Shown one piece after another: positions 1 to 6,686 of a stretch of 17,439 bases of DNA. The translations under genes were made by a program, and so were the position numbers. The stretch's first letter is position 1. Every line of letters starts with the position of its first letter. Below the pieces are notes generated by a model. The model was not told the origin of the DNA. It did no database searches and was given only the letters and a program-made list of their open reading frames with translations. Origin of the DNA: an uncultured Muribaculaceae bacterium (lineage in GTDB: Bacteria; Bacteroidota; Bacteroidia; Bacteroidales; Muribaculaceae); NCBI GenBank assembly GCA_910584125.1, contig CAJTXU010000040.1, positions 1 through 17,439 on the forward strand, in the 5' to 3' direction.

Positions 1-32
1 GATTAGGGGCGTCCGCGCGGACGCCCCTAATC
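1..32. terminator. Perfect 32-bp palindrome, probable bidirectional terminator hairpin
   Basis: The arm GATTAGGGGCGTCC, a GCGC centre and its exact complement form a perfect 32-bp palindrome. As RNA this is a very stable GC-rich hairpin, placed just after the riboflavin synthase stop codon on the minus strand. No T-tract follows on the plus side, and the minus-side continuation lies outside the window, so its action as an intrinsic terminator is inferred from position and stability. A dispersed repeat (REP-like) element is the main alternative. Confidence 0.6.
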
Positions 33-55
33 ATTCATCATTAATCATTTATCAT
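28..55 (-). repeat. Four tandem 7-nt repeats overlapping the ribE stop
   Basis: On the plus strand the sequence reads TAATCAT, TCATCAT, TAATCAT, TTATCAT without interruption, i.e. ATGATNA four times on the minus strand. The array overlaps the riboflavin synthase stop codon (tca at 55-57) and runs directly into the arm of the palindrome at 1-32. Because the unit is 7 nt, the TGA and TAA triplets it carries fall in successive frames, so any read-through would be stopped in every frame. Confidence 0.75.
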
Positions 56-690
56 CAGAGAGATGCGAGCCGGGCGAGGTACTTGCCCAGGATATCGAAC
101 TCCAGGTTCACCACGGTGCCCTTGCGGATGCTGTGGAAATTTGTGTTGTCGTGGGTGTAGGGTATGATTGCCACGCGGAATGTCCCCTTGAGCTCATTGG
201 GATTACCCTCCACAGGCCGCGAGTCGGGCTCGCAGACGGTGAGGCTGACGCCGTTGACCGTGACAGAACCCTTGTCGACCGTGAAATAACCGCGGCGGGC
301 GAGATCGCGCGACACGCAGTATTCGAAATCATAATACCAGCTGCCGTCGGCCTCCGAAACGGCCGTGCAGACCGCCGTCTGGTCGACGTGTCCCTGCACG
401 ATGTGGCCGTCGAGCCGGCCGTCGATACGCATGCTGCGCTCCACGTTGACAGCGTCGCCGACCTCGAGCAGACCGAGATTCGAACGCTCCAGAGTCTCGC
501 GGATCGCCGTCACGGTATACGTGCCGTCGCCCGGGAGCGCCACCACCGTGAGGCAGACGCCGTTGTGCGACACGCTCTGGTCGATGCGAAGCTCGTCGAC
601 GAACGAGCAGCTGAGCGTGATATGCAGATTATCTTCGTCTTTGCGGAGAGCCACGACGCGGGCGAACTCCTCTACAATTCCTGAAAACAT
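55..690 (-). CDS. ribE: Riboflavin synthase, alpha subunit (lumazine-binding)
   Basis: The enzyme converts two 6,7-dimethyl-8-ribityllumazine molecules to riboflavin plus a pyrimidine product in the last step of vitamin B2 synthesis in the cytosol. The protein begins MFSGIVEE, the highly conserved start of this family, so the ATG at 690 is chosen over an in-frame ATG at 726. The longer form would add 12 atypical residues and would start inside the predicted -7 promoter box. Two lumazine-binding repeats are visible. The first contains DQSVSHNGVCLTV and the second contains VDKGSVTVNGVSLTV, each with the expected NGV(C/S)LTV core. The second repeat is preceded by DGHIVQGHVD. At 211 residues the length is normal. 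It stands alone on the minus strand, divergent from the ATPase-TOPRIM gene. The symbol ribE is used here; some genomes call it ribC. Confidence 0.95.
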   Translation of the reverse strand: MFSGIVEEFARVVALRKDEDNLHITLSCSFVDELRIDQSVSHNGVCLTVVALPGDGTYTVTAIRETLERSNLGLLEVGDAVNVERSMRIDGRLDGHIVQGHVDQTAVCTAVSEADGSWYYDFEYCVSRDLARRGYFTVDKGSVTVNGVSLTVCEPDSRPVEGNPNELKGTFRVAIIPYTHDNTNFHSIRKGTVVNLEFDILGKYLARLASL

Positions 691-723
691 ACGATTTTGT
701 TTAAATTTTAATGGTTCGGTGTG

Positions 724-755
724 CAAAGTTAGAAAAAAATTTATTAAATTTACAA
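724..755 (-). promoter_or_regulatory. Bacteroidota-type promoter for ribE
   Basis: On the minus strand TAACTTTG (724-731) matches the -7 consensus TAnnTTTG of the Bacteroidota primary sigma factor. A TTG (753-755) lies 21 nt upstream as the -33 element. Transcription would begin roughly 10 nt before the annotated ATG side of the box and give a short AT-rich leader of about 25-30 nt. A weaker plus-strand match, TAAATTTA at 745-752, could serve the divergent gene but lacks a convincing -33 partner. Confidence 0.7.
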
Positions 756-779
756 CTTTCTAAGCGAATAGATTGAAAT

Positions 780-2381
780 ATGAACAAGATTAAGCTTCCA
801 CCGTCATTACGTCCCGTGGCCGACGAAGGCCTGGGCGAATCCCGTCAGATCACTGTGATAGGAGCCAACGGCGCGGGCAAATCGAGGTTCATGGAGGAGA
901 TGACGACCCTCTGCGGCGAGCGGGCCTACTGCCTGAGCGCGCTGTCGGCGTTCTATCCCGAGCGGCACGAGTCGACGATGCCGGGATCGATTGACGCGCA
1001 GTACCGACAGGCCGTGCGCCAGCAGAGCTACATGCGCACCGACGCCGTGAGCGAGCTCGACAAGATACTCTACATGCTGTTCGCCGACGAGCTCGAGAGC
1101 CTGCTCGAGCTCAAGCAGAACGCGCGCGGCGACAGCCGAAAGTTACGCATCGAGACCACCCGCCTCGACATCATCAAGCAGCACTGGGAAAGCGTCTTCC
1201 CCGGCAACCGCATCACGCGCGAGAAGGGAATGCTGCGCTTCGCCACGTCGAGCGGCGGCGACCTGATCACGGCCGGTTCGCTGAGCCAGGGCGAGAAGGC
1301 GGCGCTCTACTACATGGGCGCCACGCTATACGCCCCGCGCGACGCCGTGATATTCATCGACTCCCCGACGCTGTTCGTGCACCCGTCGATACTCGGCAGC
1401 CTCTGGAACACCATCGAGGAGCTGCGGCCCGACTGCACGTTCGTCTACAACTCGGTCGACGAAGACTTCGTCAGCACGCGCACGCACAACACGTGCGTCT
1501 GGGTGAAGCGTTACGACTCCGGCCGCAAGGCCTGGGACTACGAGATAGTCAACGGCGGCAACCTCAGCGACGAACTCATGGTGGAGTTCGCCGGCAGCAG
1601 GCGGTCGGTGCTATTCATCGAAGGCGACGCCCGGCATTCGATCGACATGCGTCTATACAGCCTCGTGTTCCCGGAGATGAACGTCAGACCCGTCGGCTCG
1701 TGCAACAAGGTGATCGAGACGGTGCGGTCGTTCAACGACCAGCGCGAGATGCATCATCTCGTCAGCCGGGGCATCGTGGACCGCGACCGACGCACCGACC
1801 AGGAGGTCGCCTACCTGCGCGGCAAGCGGATAATGGTGCCCGAAGTCGCCGAAATAGAGAACTTATTCCTGCTTCCGGGGGTTATCAAGGTGATGGCCCG
1901 CCGGCGCGGGCGCGACGGCGAGAAGATCCTGCGGCGCGTCCGCAGGGAGGTGATGCGAATGTTCCGCAGGCTGGCCGACGAGCAGGCCCTGCAGCATGTG
2001 CGCCACCGCGTCAAGCGAGAGGTGGAATGCAAGATCGACGCCCGGTTCAGCTGCATCACCGCCCTGGAGACGCACCTGCGCACGCTGCCCGCCAAGCTGC
2101 AGCCGCGGCGGCACTACAACAGGCTGCGCGAGCAGTTCGCCGCCATGATTCGCGACGACGACTACGAAGGCGTGCTGCGCGTCTTCAACCACAAGCCGAT
2201 GCTTCCCGACTCTGGCGTGCACCAGGCGCTCGGATTCCGCTCGAAGGAAGACTACATCAGCGGCGTGCTCGACGCCATGAAATCAAACGGGAAGGACGCC
2301 GCCGCGCTGCGCGCCACCGTAAGGCACTGCCTGCGCGAGGACTCCGACGACGACGCGCCCCAGGACGATAGAAACAAATGA
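780..2381 (+). CDS. Fused ABC-type ATPase / DUF4435 TOPRIM protein (PARIS- or OLD-like)
   Basis: The 533-residue protein joins an ATPase to a TOPRIM-type nuclease domain. Residues 22-270 show a Walker A (GANGAGKS, 28-35), an ABC-like signature (GSLSQGEK, about 166-173) and a Walker B (VIFID, 190-194). Walker B is followed by Ser195 where many ABC ATPases have the catalytic Glu. From about residue 275 comes a DUF4435/TOPRIM pattern: VLFIEGDA with Glu281, then VDRD with Asp334 and Asp336, then a downstream AEIENL. The C-terminal third is rich in Arg and charged helices. AriA (ATPase) and AriB (DUF4435) form the PARIS anti-phage system, and single-chain fusions are known; OLD nucleases share the layout. 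Function here is inferred from architecture. Composition matches the GC-rich neighbours, and the gene sits 27 nt before glgB, so it may be long resident. Confidence is high for the domains, moderate for defence. Confidence 0.75.
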   Translation: MNKIKLPPSLRPVADEGLGESRQITVIGANGAGKSRFMEEMTTLCGERAYCLSALSAFYPERHESTMPGSIDAQYRQAVRQQSYMRTDAVSELDKILYMLFADELESLLELKQNARGDSRKLRIETTRLDIIKQHWESVFPGNRITREKGMLRFATSSGGDLITAGSLSQGEKAALYYMGATLYAPRDAVIFIDSPTLFVHPSILGSLWNTIEELRPDCTFVYNSVDEDFVSTRTHNTCVWVKRYDSGRKAWDYEIVNGGNLSDELMVEFAGSRRSVLFIEGDARHSIDMRLYSLVFPEMNVRPVGSCNKVIETVRSFNDQREMHHLVSRGIVDRDRRTDQEVAYLRGKRIMVPEVAEIENLFLLPGVIKVMARRRGRDGEKILRRVRREVMRMFRRLADEQALQHVRHRVKREVECKIDARFSCITALETHLRTLPAKLQPRRHYNRLREQFAAMIRDDDYEGVLRVFNHKPMLPDSGVHQALGFRSKEDYISGVLDAMKSNGKDAAALRATVRHCLREDSDDDAPQDDRNK

Positions 2382-2408
2382 GAATAAAACGGTTATAACC
2401 CGATAGAT

Positions 2409-4481
2409 ATGGAAAAGAAACTTGCTATATTGCGCAACGACCCATGGCTCGAGCCATTCGCCGGCGCGATAGAGGGACGCCACCAGGACGTGGTGCGCAA
2501 ACTCGATGAACTCACGGCCGGCACCGACGGCAGCCTTGTGAAATTCGCAAACGCATACAATTACTTCGGTCTTCACCGCGACCGCAAGGGAGACTGGATA
2601 TTCCGCGAATACGCTCCCAACGCCACCAAGATACTTCTCACCGGAACCTTCACCGACTGGAAAGACGACGAGGCATACGCCCTCAAGCGACTGCCCGACG
2701 GAAGCTGGGAGGGAAAATTCCCCGCCGACTGGCTACATGACGGCGACCTCTACAAACTCCGCATGTTCTGGCCCGGAGGCGAGGGAGACCGTCTGCCCGC
2801 ATACGCCCGCCGCGTCGTGCAGGACAACGACACAAAGATATTCTCGGCCGAGGTCTACGCCCCCGAGCATCCCTATAAATTCAAGGTCCGCAAGTTCACG
2901 CCCGACACCAATCCCCTGCTCATCTACGAGGCCCACATCGGAATGGCCGAGAACAAGGAGGGCGTCGGGACATACGACGAGTTCCGCCGCAACGTGCTGC
3001 CGCGCATAGCCAAGGACGGCTACAACGCCATCCAGCTCATGGCCGTGCAGGAGCACCCCTACTACGGCTCGTTCGGCTATCACGTCAGCAACTTCTACGC
3101 CGCATCGTCGCGCTTCGGCACCCCCGACGAGCTCAAGCAGCTCATCGACGAGGCGCACTCGATGGGCATCGCCATGATCATGGACATCGTGCACTCGCAC
3201 GCCGTCAAGAACGAAATCGAGGGCCTCGGCCGCTTCGACGGCAGCTACGACCTCTACTTCTACGGCGACTCGCGCCGCGAGCACCCGGCATGGGATTCGC
3301 TCTGCTTCGACTACGGCAAGAACAGCGTGCTTCACTTCCTGCTCTCCAACTGCAAGTTCTGGCTCGAGGAGTACAAATTCGACGGCTTCCGATTCGACGG
3401 CGTCACCTCGATGCTCTACTACAACCACGGACTCGGTAAGGCGTTCGGATCGTACGACGACTACTACGACGGCAACGAGGACACTAACGCGCTGGTATAC
3501 CTGACGCTCGCCAACCTGCTCATACACGAGGTGAACCCCAAGGCCATAACCATCGCCGAGGAGATGAGCGGCATGCCCGGACTCGCCACTAAGTTCGAGG
3601 ACGGCGGCATGGGATTCGACTACCGTCTCGCAATGGGCATCCCCGACTACTGGATCAAGATGATCAAGGAGAAGAAAGACGAGGACTGGCATCCGACATC
3701 CATCTTCTGGGAGCTCACCAACCGCCGCCCCGACGAGAAGACCGTCAGCTACTGCGAGAGCCACGACCAGGCGCTCGTAGGCGACAAGACCATCATCTTC
3801 CGCCTAATAGACAAGGAGATGTACTGGCACATGATGGTGGGCGACGACAACGGCGTCGTCGACCGCGGCATGGCCCTGCACAAGATGATTCGCCTCGTCA
3901 CCCTCGCCTCGATCAACGGCGGCTACCTCAACTTCATGGGCAACGAGTTCGGACATCCCGAATGGATCGACTTCCCGCGCGAAGGCAACGGCTGGAGCTA
4001 CAAGTATGCCCGCCGCCAATGGGACCTCGTTGACCGCGAGGACCTCAAATACAAGTATCTCAACGGCTTCGACAACGCCATGATCGAGCTCGTGTCGAAA
4101 GTCTACGACTTCCAGGCGCTTCCCGTCGAGAAACTGTGGGAGAAAGACGACGACCAGGTGCTGGCTTTCCGCCGGGGCGACCTGATATTCGTGTTCAACT
4201 GGAGCCCGACGCGATCGTTCACCGACTACGGCTTCCTCGCCCCGGCCGGTGAATACGAGGTGGTGCTCAACTCCGACGACCCAGACTTCGGCGGCCACGG
4301 CCTTGTCGACGACAGCGTGCACCACTTCACTCAGCCTGACCCGCTCTACACTCCCTCGGGCAAGGGATGGCTCAAGATGTATATCCCGGCACGCACCGCC
4401 CAGGTGCTCCGCATGGTGAAGAAGAGACCCGGCCGCAAGCCCGCCGGCAAGACCACGAAGAAAACCAAAAGCGACAAATGA
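2409..4481 (+). CDS. glgB: 1,4-alpha-glucan branching enzyme (GH13 with CBM48)
   Basis: The enzyme makes alpha-1,6 branches in glycogen by cutting an alpha-1,4 glucan and transferring the piece. An N-terminal CBM48-like beta domain (about 45-160; FREYAPNATKILLTGTF) precedes the GH13 barrel. Region I is MDIVHSH (258-264). Region II is GFRFDGVTSM with nucleophile Asp330. Region III is IAEEMSGMP with the acid/base Glu384. Region IV is ESHDQ with the transition-state stabiliser Asp453. The wording of these motifs resembles the eukaryote/Bacteroides-type branching enzymes more than E. coli GlgB. The 690-residue length is normal except for a very basic tail (about 670-690; KKRPGRKPAGK). The stop overlaps the cmk start (ATGA at 4478-4481), so the two genes are probably translationally coupled. 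No other glycogen gene is in the window. Confidence 0.95.
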   Translation: MEKKLAILRNDPWLEPFAGAIEGRHQDVVRKLDELTAGTDGSLVKFANAYNYFGLHRDRKGDWIFREYAPNATKILLTGTFTDWKDDEAYALKRLPDGSWEGKFPADWLHDGDLYKLRMFWPGGEGDRLPAYARRVVQDNDTKIFSAEVYAPEHPYKFKVRKFTPDTNPLLIYEAHIGMAENKEGVGTYDEFRRNVLPRIAKDGYNAIQLMAVQEHPYYGSFGYHVSNFYAASSRFGTPDELKQLIDEAHSMGIAMIMDIVHSHAVKNEIEGLGRFDGSYDLYFYGDSRREHPAWDSLCFDYGKNSVLHFLLSNCKFWLEEYKFDGFRFDGVTSMLYYNHGLGKAFGSYDDYYDGNEDTNALVYLTLANLLIHEVNPKAITIAEEMSGMPGLATKFEDGGMGFDYRLAMGIPDYWIKMIKEKKDEDWHPTSIFWELTNRRPDEKTVSYCESHDQALVGDKTIIFRLIDKEMYWHMMVGDDNGVVDRGMALHKMIRLVTLASINGGYLNFMGNEFGHPEWIDFPREGNGWSYKYARRQWDLVDREDLKYKYLNGFDNAMIELVSKVYDFQALPVEKLWEKDDDQVLAFRRGDLIFVFNWSPTRSFTDYGFLAPAGEYEVVLNSDDPDFGGHGLVDDSVHHFTQPDPLYTPSGKGWLKMYIPARTAQVLRMVKKRPGRKPAGKTTKKTKSDK

Positions 4482-5170
4482 AGAAGATTGTAGTTGCCAT
4501 CGACGGCTACTCGTCGTCGGGCAAATCGACCATGGCCCGCGAGCTCGCCCGCAGAGTCGGATACGTGTATGTCGACTCCGGAGCGATGTACCGGGCGGTG
4601 ACGCTCTACGCCCTTGAGCACGGCATGATAGAAAACGGGAAGGTGGACCGCGAGCGACTCGCGGCCGCCCTTCCCGGCATCAGCATCACCTTCGAACCAG
4701 CCGGGGCCGACGGCGTGCAGCACACGCTGCTCAACGGGCGCGACGTCGAACGCGAGATACGCGACATGCAGGTGAGCGAGAACGTGAGCCGCGTCGCCGA
4801 GATTCCCGAAGTGCGCGAGCGCCTCGTCCGCATCCAGCAGGAATACGGCGTCCGCAAGGGCATCGTGATGGACGGCCGCGACATCGGCACAACCGTCTTC
4901 CCCGACGCCGAGATGAAGGTCTTCGTCGACGCCTCGCCCGAGGAGCGCGCGCGCCGGCGTCTGCTCGAACTCGAACAGAAAGGCGAGAAGGTGAACTATG
5001 AGGAGGTGCTCGACAACATCCGCACCCGCGACCGCATTGACACCACCCGCGCCGTGTCGCCCCTGCGCAAGGCCGACGACGCCCACGTGCTCGACAACGA
5101 CCACATGACTCACCGCGAGCAGTCGGAATGGCTGCTTAACCTCTTCCATACCATCGTAAATGAAAAATGA
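4478..5170 (+). CDS. cmk: Cytidylate kinase
   Basis: It phosphorylates CMP and dCMP to the diphosphates with ATP, feeding RNA and DNA precursor pools. The 230-residue protein opens MKKIVVAIDGYSSSGKST, a canonical P-loop (residues 10-18). Family motifs follow: YVDSGAMYRAVTLYAL (NMP-binding region), MDGRDIGTTVFPDAE, and RDRIDTTRAVSPLRKADDA (the Arg-rich lid and phosphate-binding part). The ATG at 4478 is chosen because it gives the standard N-terminus and overlaps the glgB stop; an upstream in-frame ATG at 4367 would read through glgB in another frame. Its 3' end overlaps ispH by 11 nt. The cmk-ispH pairing is also known in other phyla, for example cmk-ispH-rpsA arrangements in some Clostridia, so the adjacency supports both calls. 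Confidence 0.95.
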   Translation: MKKIVVAIDGYSSSGKSTMARELARRVGYVYVDSGAMYRAVTLYALEHGMIENGKVDRERLAAALPGISITFEPAGADGVQHTLLNGRDVEREIRDMQVSENVSRVAEIPEVRERLVRIQQEYGVRKGIVMDGRDIGTTVFPDAEMKVFVDASPEERARRRLLELEQKGEKVNYEEVLDNIRTRDRIDTTRAVSPLRKADDAHVLDNDHMTHREQSEWLLNLFHTIVNEK

Positions 5171-6092
5171 AACCACCCGGCGGGTGGTGGAGATCGACGC
5201 CAACTCCGGCTTCTGCTTCGGCGTGGTGACCGCCATCGAGAAGGCGGAGGCCGAGCTCTCCGCCGGCAAGGGGCTCCACTGCCTCGGCGACATCGTGCAC
5301 AACGCCTCGGAAGTGGAGCGCCTGCGCCTGCGCGGCCTGATCACCATCACCCACGATGACCTCGACAGCCTGCGCGACAGCATTGTCCTGCTGCGCGCCC
5401 ACGGCGAGCCCCCCACCACCTACGCCCGCCTCAAAGCCAACAACAACCGTGTGATAGACGCCACATGCCCGGTCGTGCTGCGCCTGCAGCGCCGCATCAA
5501 GCAGGCCTACGACAAGGCCCGCGACGACCTCGCCGCCGGCGTCATCGACCGTATGCCGCTGATTCTCATCTACGGCAAGGAAGGCCACGCCGAGGTCAAC
5601 GGGCTCGTCGGCCAGACCGACGGCACGGCCATCGTGATCCAGAACGTCGAGGCACTTGACCGCATCGACCTCGGCCGCGACATCCTGCTCTACTCGCAGA
5701 CCACCAAGAGCCTCGAGGGCTTCCGCCACGTCGTCGAGGAGATCAGACGCCGCAAGCGCGAGGGCCGGTTCGAATATTACGACACGATCTGCCGCCAGGT
5801 GGCCACACGTTCGGAAAAAATCAAAGGATTCGCCGAGAGCCACGACACCATAATATTCGTCAGCGGGGCCAAGAGCTCCAACGGCAAGGTGCTGCTCGAG
5901 GAGTGCCGCAAGGTCAATCCGCGGACGTTCGCCGTCACCGACAGCGGCGACCTGAGGGCCGAATGGCTCGACGGCGCACGCCGCATCGGCATATGCGGTG
6001 CGACCTCGACCCCGGCTTGGCTCATGGAGGAAGTGAGACGCAACATATGCGCCATCTGCTCGGAAAACGACACAGAAGAGAAGACGACATGA
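5160..6092 (+). CDS. ispH: 4-hydroxy-3-methylbut-2-enyl diphosphate reductase
   Basis: This [4Fe-4S] enzyme makes isopentenyl and dimethylallyl diphosphate from HMBPP, the last step of the MEP isoprenoid pathway. The three cluster cysteines are visible at Cys19 (SGFCFGV), Cys103 (DATCPVV) and Cys211 (YDTICRQVATR). Substrate-binding residues include His47 (GDIVHN), His81 (RAHGEPP), and His143 with Glu145 (EGHAEV). The late motifs SGAKSSNGK and CGATSTPAWL complete the family pattern. At 310 residues the length is normal and there is no fusion to ribosomal protein S1. The ATG at 5160 lies inside the end of cmk (11-nt overlap), and the stop overlaps tadA by ATGA. Its product supplies prenyl chains, including the side chain used by MenA, which is encoded downstream. 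Confidence 0.96.
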   Translation: MKNETTRRVVEIDANSGFCFGVVTAIEKAEAELSAGKGLHCLGDIVHNASEVERLRLRGLITITHDDLDSLRDSIVLLRAHGEPPTTYARLKANNNRVIDATCPVVLRLQRRIKQAYDKARDDLAAGVIDRMPLILIYGKEGHAEVNGLVGQTDGTAIVIQNVEALDRIDLGRDILLYSQTTKSLEGFRHVVEEIRRRKREGRFEYYDTICRQVATRSEKIKGFAESHDTIIFVSGAKSSNGKVLLEECRKVNPRTFAVTDSGDLRAEWLDGARRIGICGATSTPAWLMEEVRRNICAICSENDTEEKTT

Positions 6093-6535
6093 ACGAAGAC
6101 GAGAGATACATGCGCATGGCTCTTGCCGAGGCCGAGGAAGCCGCGGCCCGCGGCGAGGTGCCCGTCGGCGCGGTGGTGGTGTGCCGGGGACGCGTCATAG
6201 GACGCGGGCACAACCTGACCGAGACGCTCACCGACGTCACCGCCCACGCCGAGATGATGGCCCTGACGGCCGCGTGCAACACAACGGGAGGGAAATACCT
6301 GCCCGACTGCACGATCTATGTCACCGTCGAGCCCTGCACGATGTGCGCCGGAGCACTCGGCTGGAGCCATATCGGCAGAATCGTATACGGAGCCGACGAC
6401 ACAAAGCGGGGATACTTCTCGCACACCCGGGCCGAAAACAGCGCCATTCACCCGAAGACGCTGGTCGAATCGGGCGTGCTCGAGGAGGAATGCCGGCAGC
6501 TGATGACCGATTTTTTCAAAAAAATGAGGAAATGA
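6089..6535 (+). CDS. tadA: tRNA-specific adenosine deaminase
   Basis: TadA deaminates the wobble adenosine (A34) of tRNA-Arg(ACG) to inosine. The 148-residue protein has the zinc-dependent deaminase signature HAE (His53 ligand, catalytic Glu55) and PCTMC (Cys83 and Cys86 as the other ligands). It also has the N-terminal helix MRMALAEAEEA and the GEVPVGAVVV strand typical of TadA. Its short C-terminal helix ends in basic residues (FFKKMRK). The ATG at 6089 overlaps the ispH stop and gives the standard N-terminus; a longer frame starting at 5903 would run through ispH. It is the last gene of the coupled glgB-cmk-ispH-tadA set. A more general nucleoside or guanine deaminase is a less likely alternative. 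Confidence 0.92.
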   Translation: MNEDERYMRMALAEAEEAAARGEVPVGAVVVCRGRVIGRGHNLTETLTDVTAHAEMMALTAACNTTGGKYLPDCTIYVTVEPCTMCAGALGWSHIGRIVYGADDTKRGYFSHTRAENSAIHPKTLVESGVLEEECRQLMTDFFKKMRK

Positions 6536-6559
6536 TGTGTGTATTCCAACATTTTTTAT

Positions 6560-6567
6560 TACCTTTG
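6560..6567 (+). promoter_or_regulatory. Candidate promoter -7 box after tadA
   Basis: TACCTTTG fits the TAnnTTTG consensus of Bacteroidota promoters. Only a weak TGTG at about 6536-6539 is available as a -33 element, so the match rests mainly on the -7 box. It would start transcription near 6573, just ahead of the structured leader. Confidence 0.5.
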
Positions 6568-6575
6568 GTGAAAAT

Positions 6576-6675
6576 TTGACGGGGCTTCCCTTAGGCGCCG
6601 TCAACCACTACTATCTGACTAACCCATGCCCCCCTGACCGGGAGGGCGAAATGAAAACACACTACACGACAGACT
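6576..6675 (+). promoter_or_regulatory. Structured 5' leader with two hairpins, before the ADP-ribosylglycohydrolase gene
   Basis: Two hairpins are visible. The first pairs TTGACGG (6576-6582) with CCGTCAA (6598-6604), followed inward by one mismatch and two more pairs. The second pairs GCCCCCC (6628-6634) with GGG-A-GGGC (6640-6647), with one bulged A and a TGACC loop. The 3' arm of the second hairpin holds a purine-rich GGGAGGG just before a mini-ORF ATG. No T-tract follows, so these are not ordinary terminators. I recognise no riboswitch family; a regulatory leader or small RNA is inferred from structure alone. Confidence 0.4.
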
Positions 6676-6686
6676 ATGGAACTTAA
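6651..6686 (+). CDS. Possible 11-residue leader peptide
   Basis: An ATG 8 nt after a GGGAGGG purine run opens a frame for MKTHYTTDYGT and stops at 6686, inside the first codons of the next gene in another frame. Its place immediately after the second leader hairpin and its overlap with the downstream start could allow translational coupling. A frame this short can arise by chance, and Bacteroidota rarely use Shine-Dalgarno pairing, so this is weakly supported. Confidence 0.2.
   Translation: MKTHYTTDYGT

Noticed and set aside
1493..2371. 292-codon frame overlapping the ATPase-TOPRIM gene on the same strand
   Set aside because: The product is an Arg/Ala/Gln-rich out-of-frame translation without motifs; the main frame carries the Walker and TOPRIM motifs.
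2733..3764. Long open frame of 343 codons antisense to glgB
   Set aside because: It is a mirror of the GC-rich codon pattern of glgB; the predicted protein is a low-complexity Val/Glu/Ala/His mix with no motif, while the opposite strand encodes an intact GH13 enzyme.
4346..5419. Long open frame of 357 codons antisense to cmk and the ends of its neighbours
   Set aside because: It crosses three well-supported genes, shows no recognisable domain and is explained by GC-rich third positions.
6628..6647. Intrinsic terminator for tadA
   Set aside because: The hairpin is strong but is followed by GAAATGAAAAC on the plus strand and not by a T-tract, and it lies downstream of a likely promoter.
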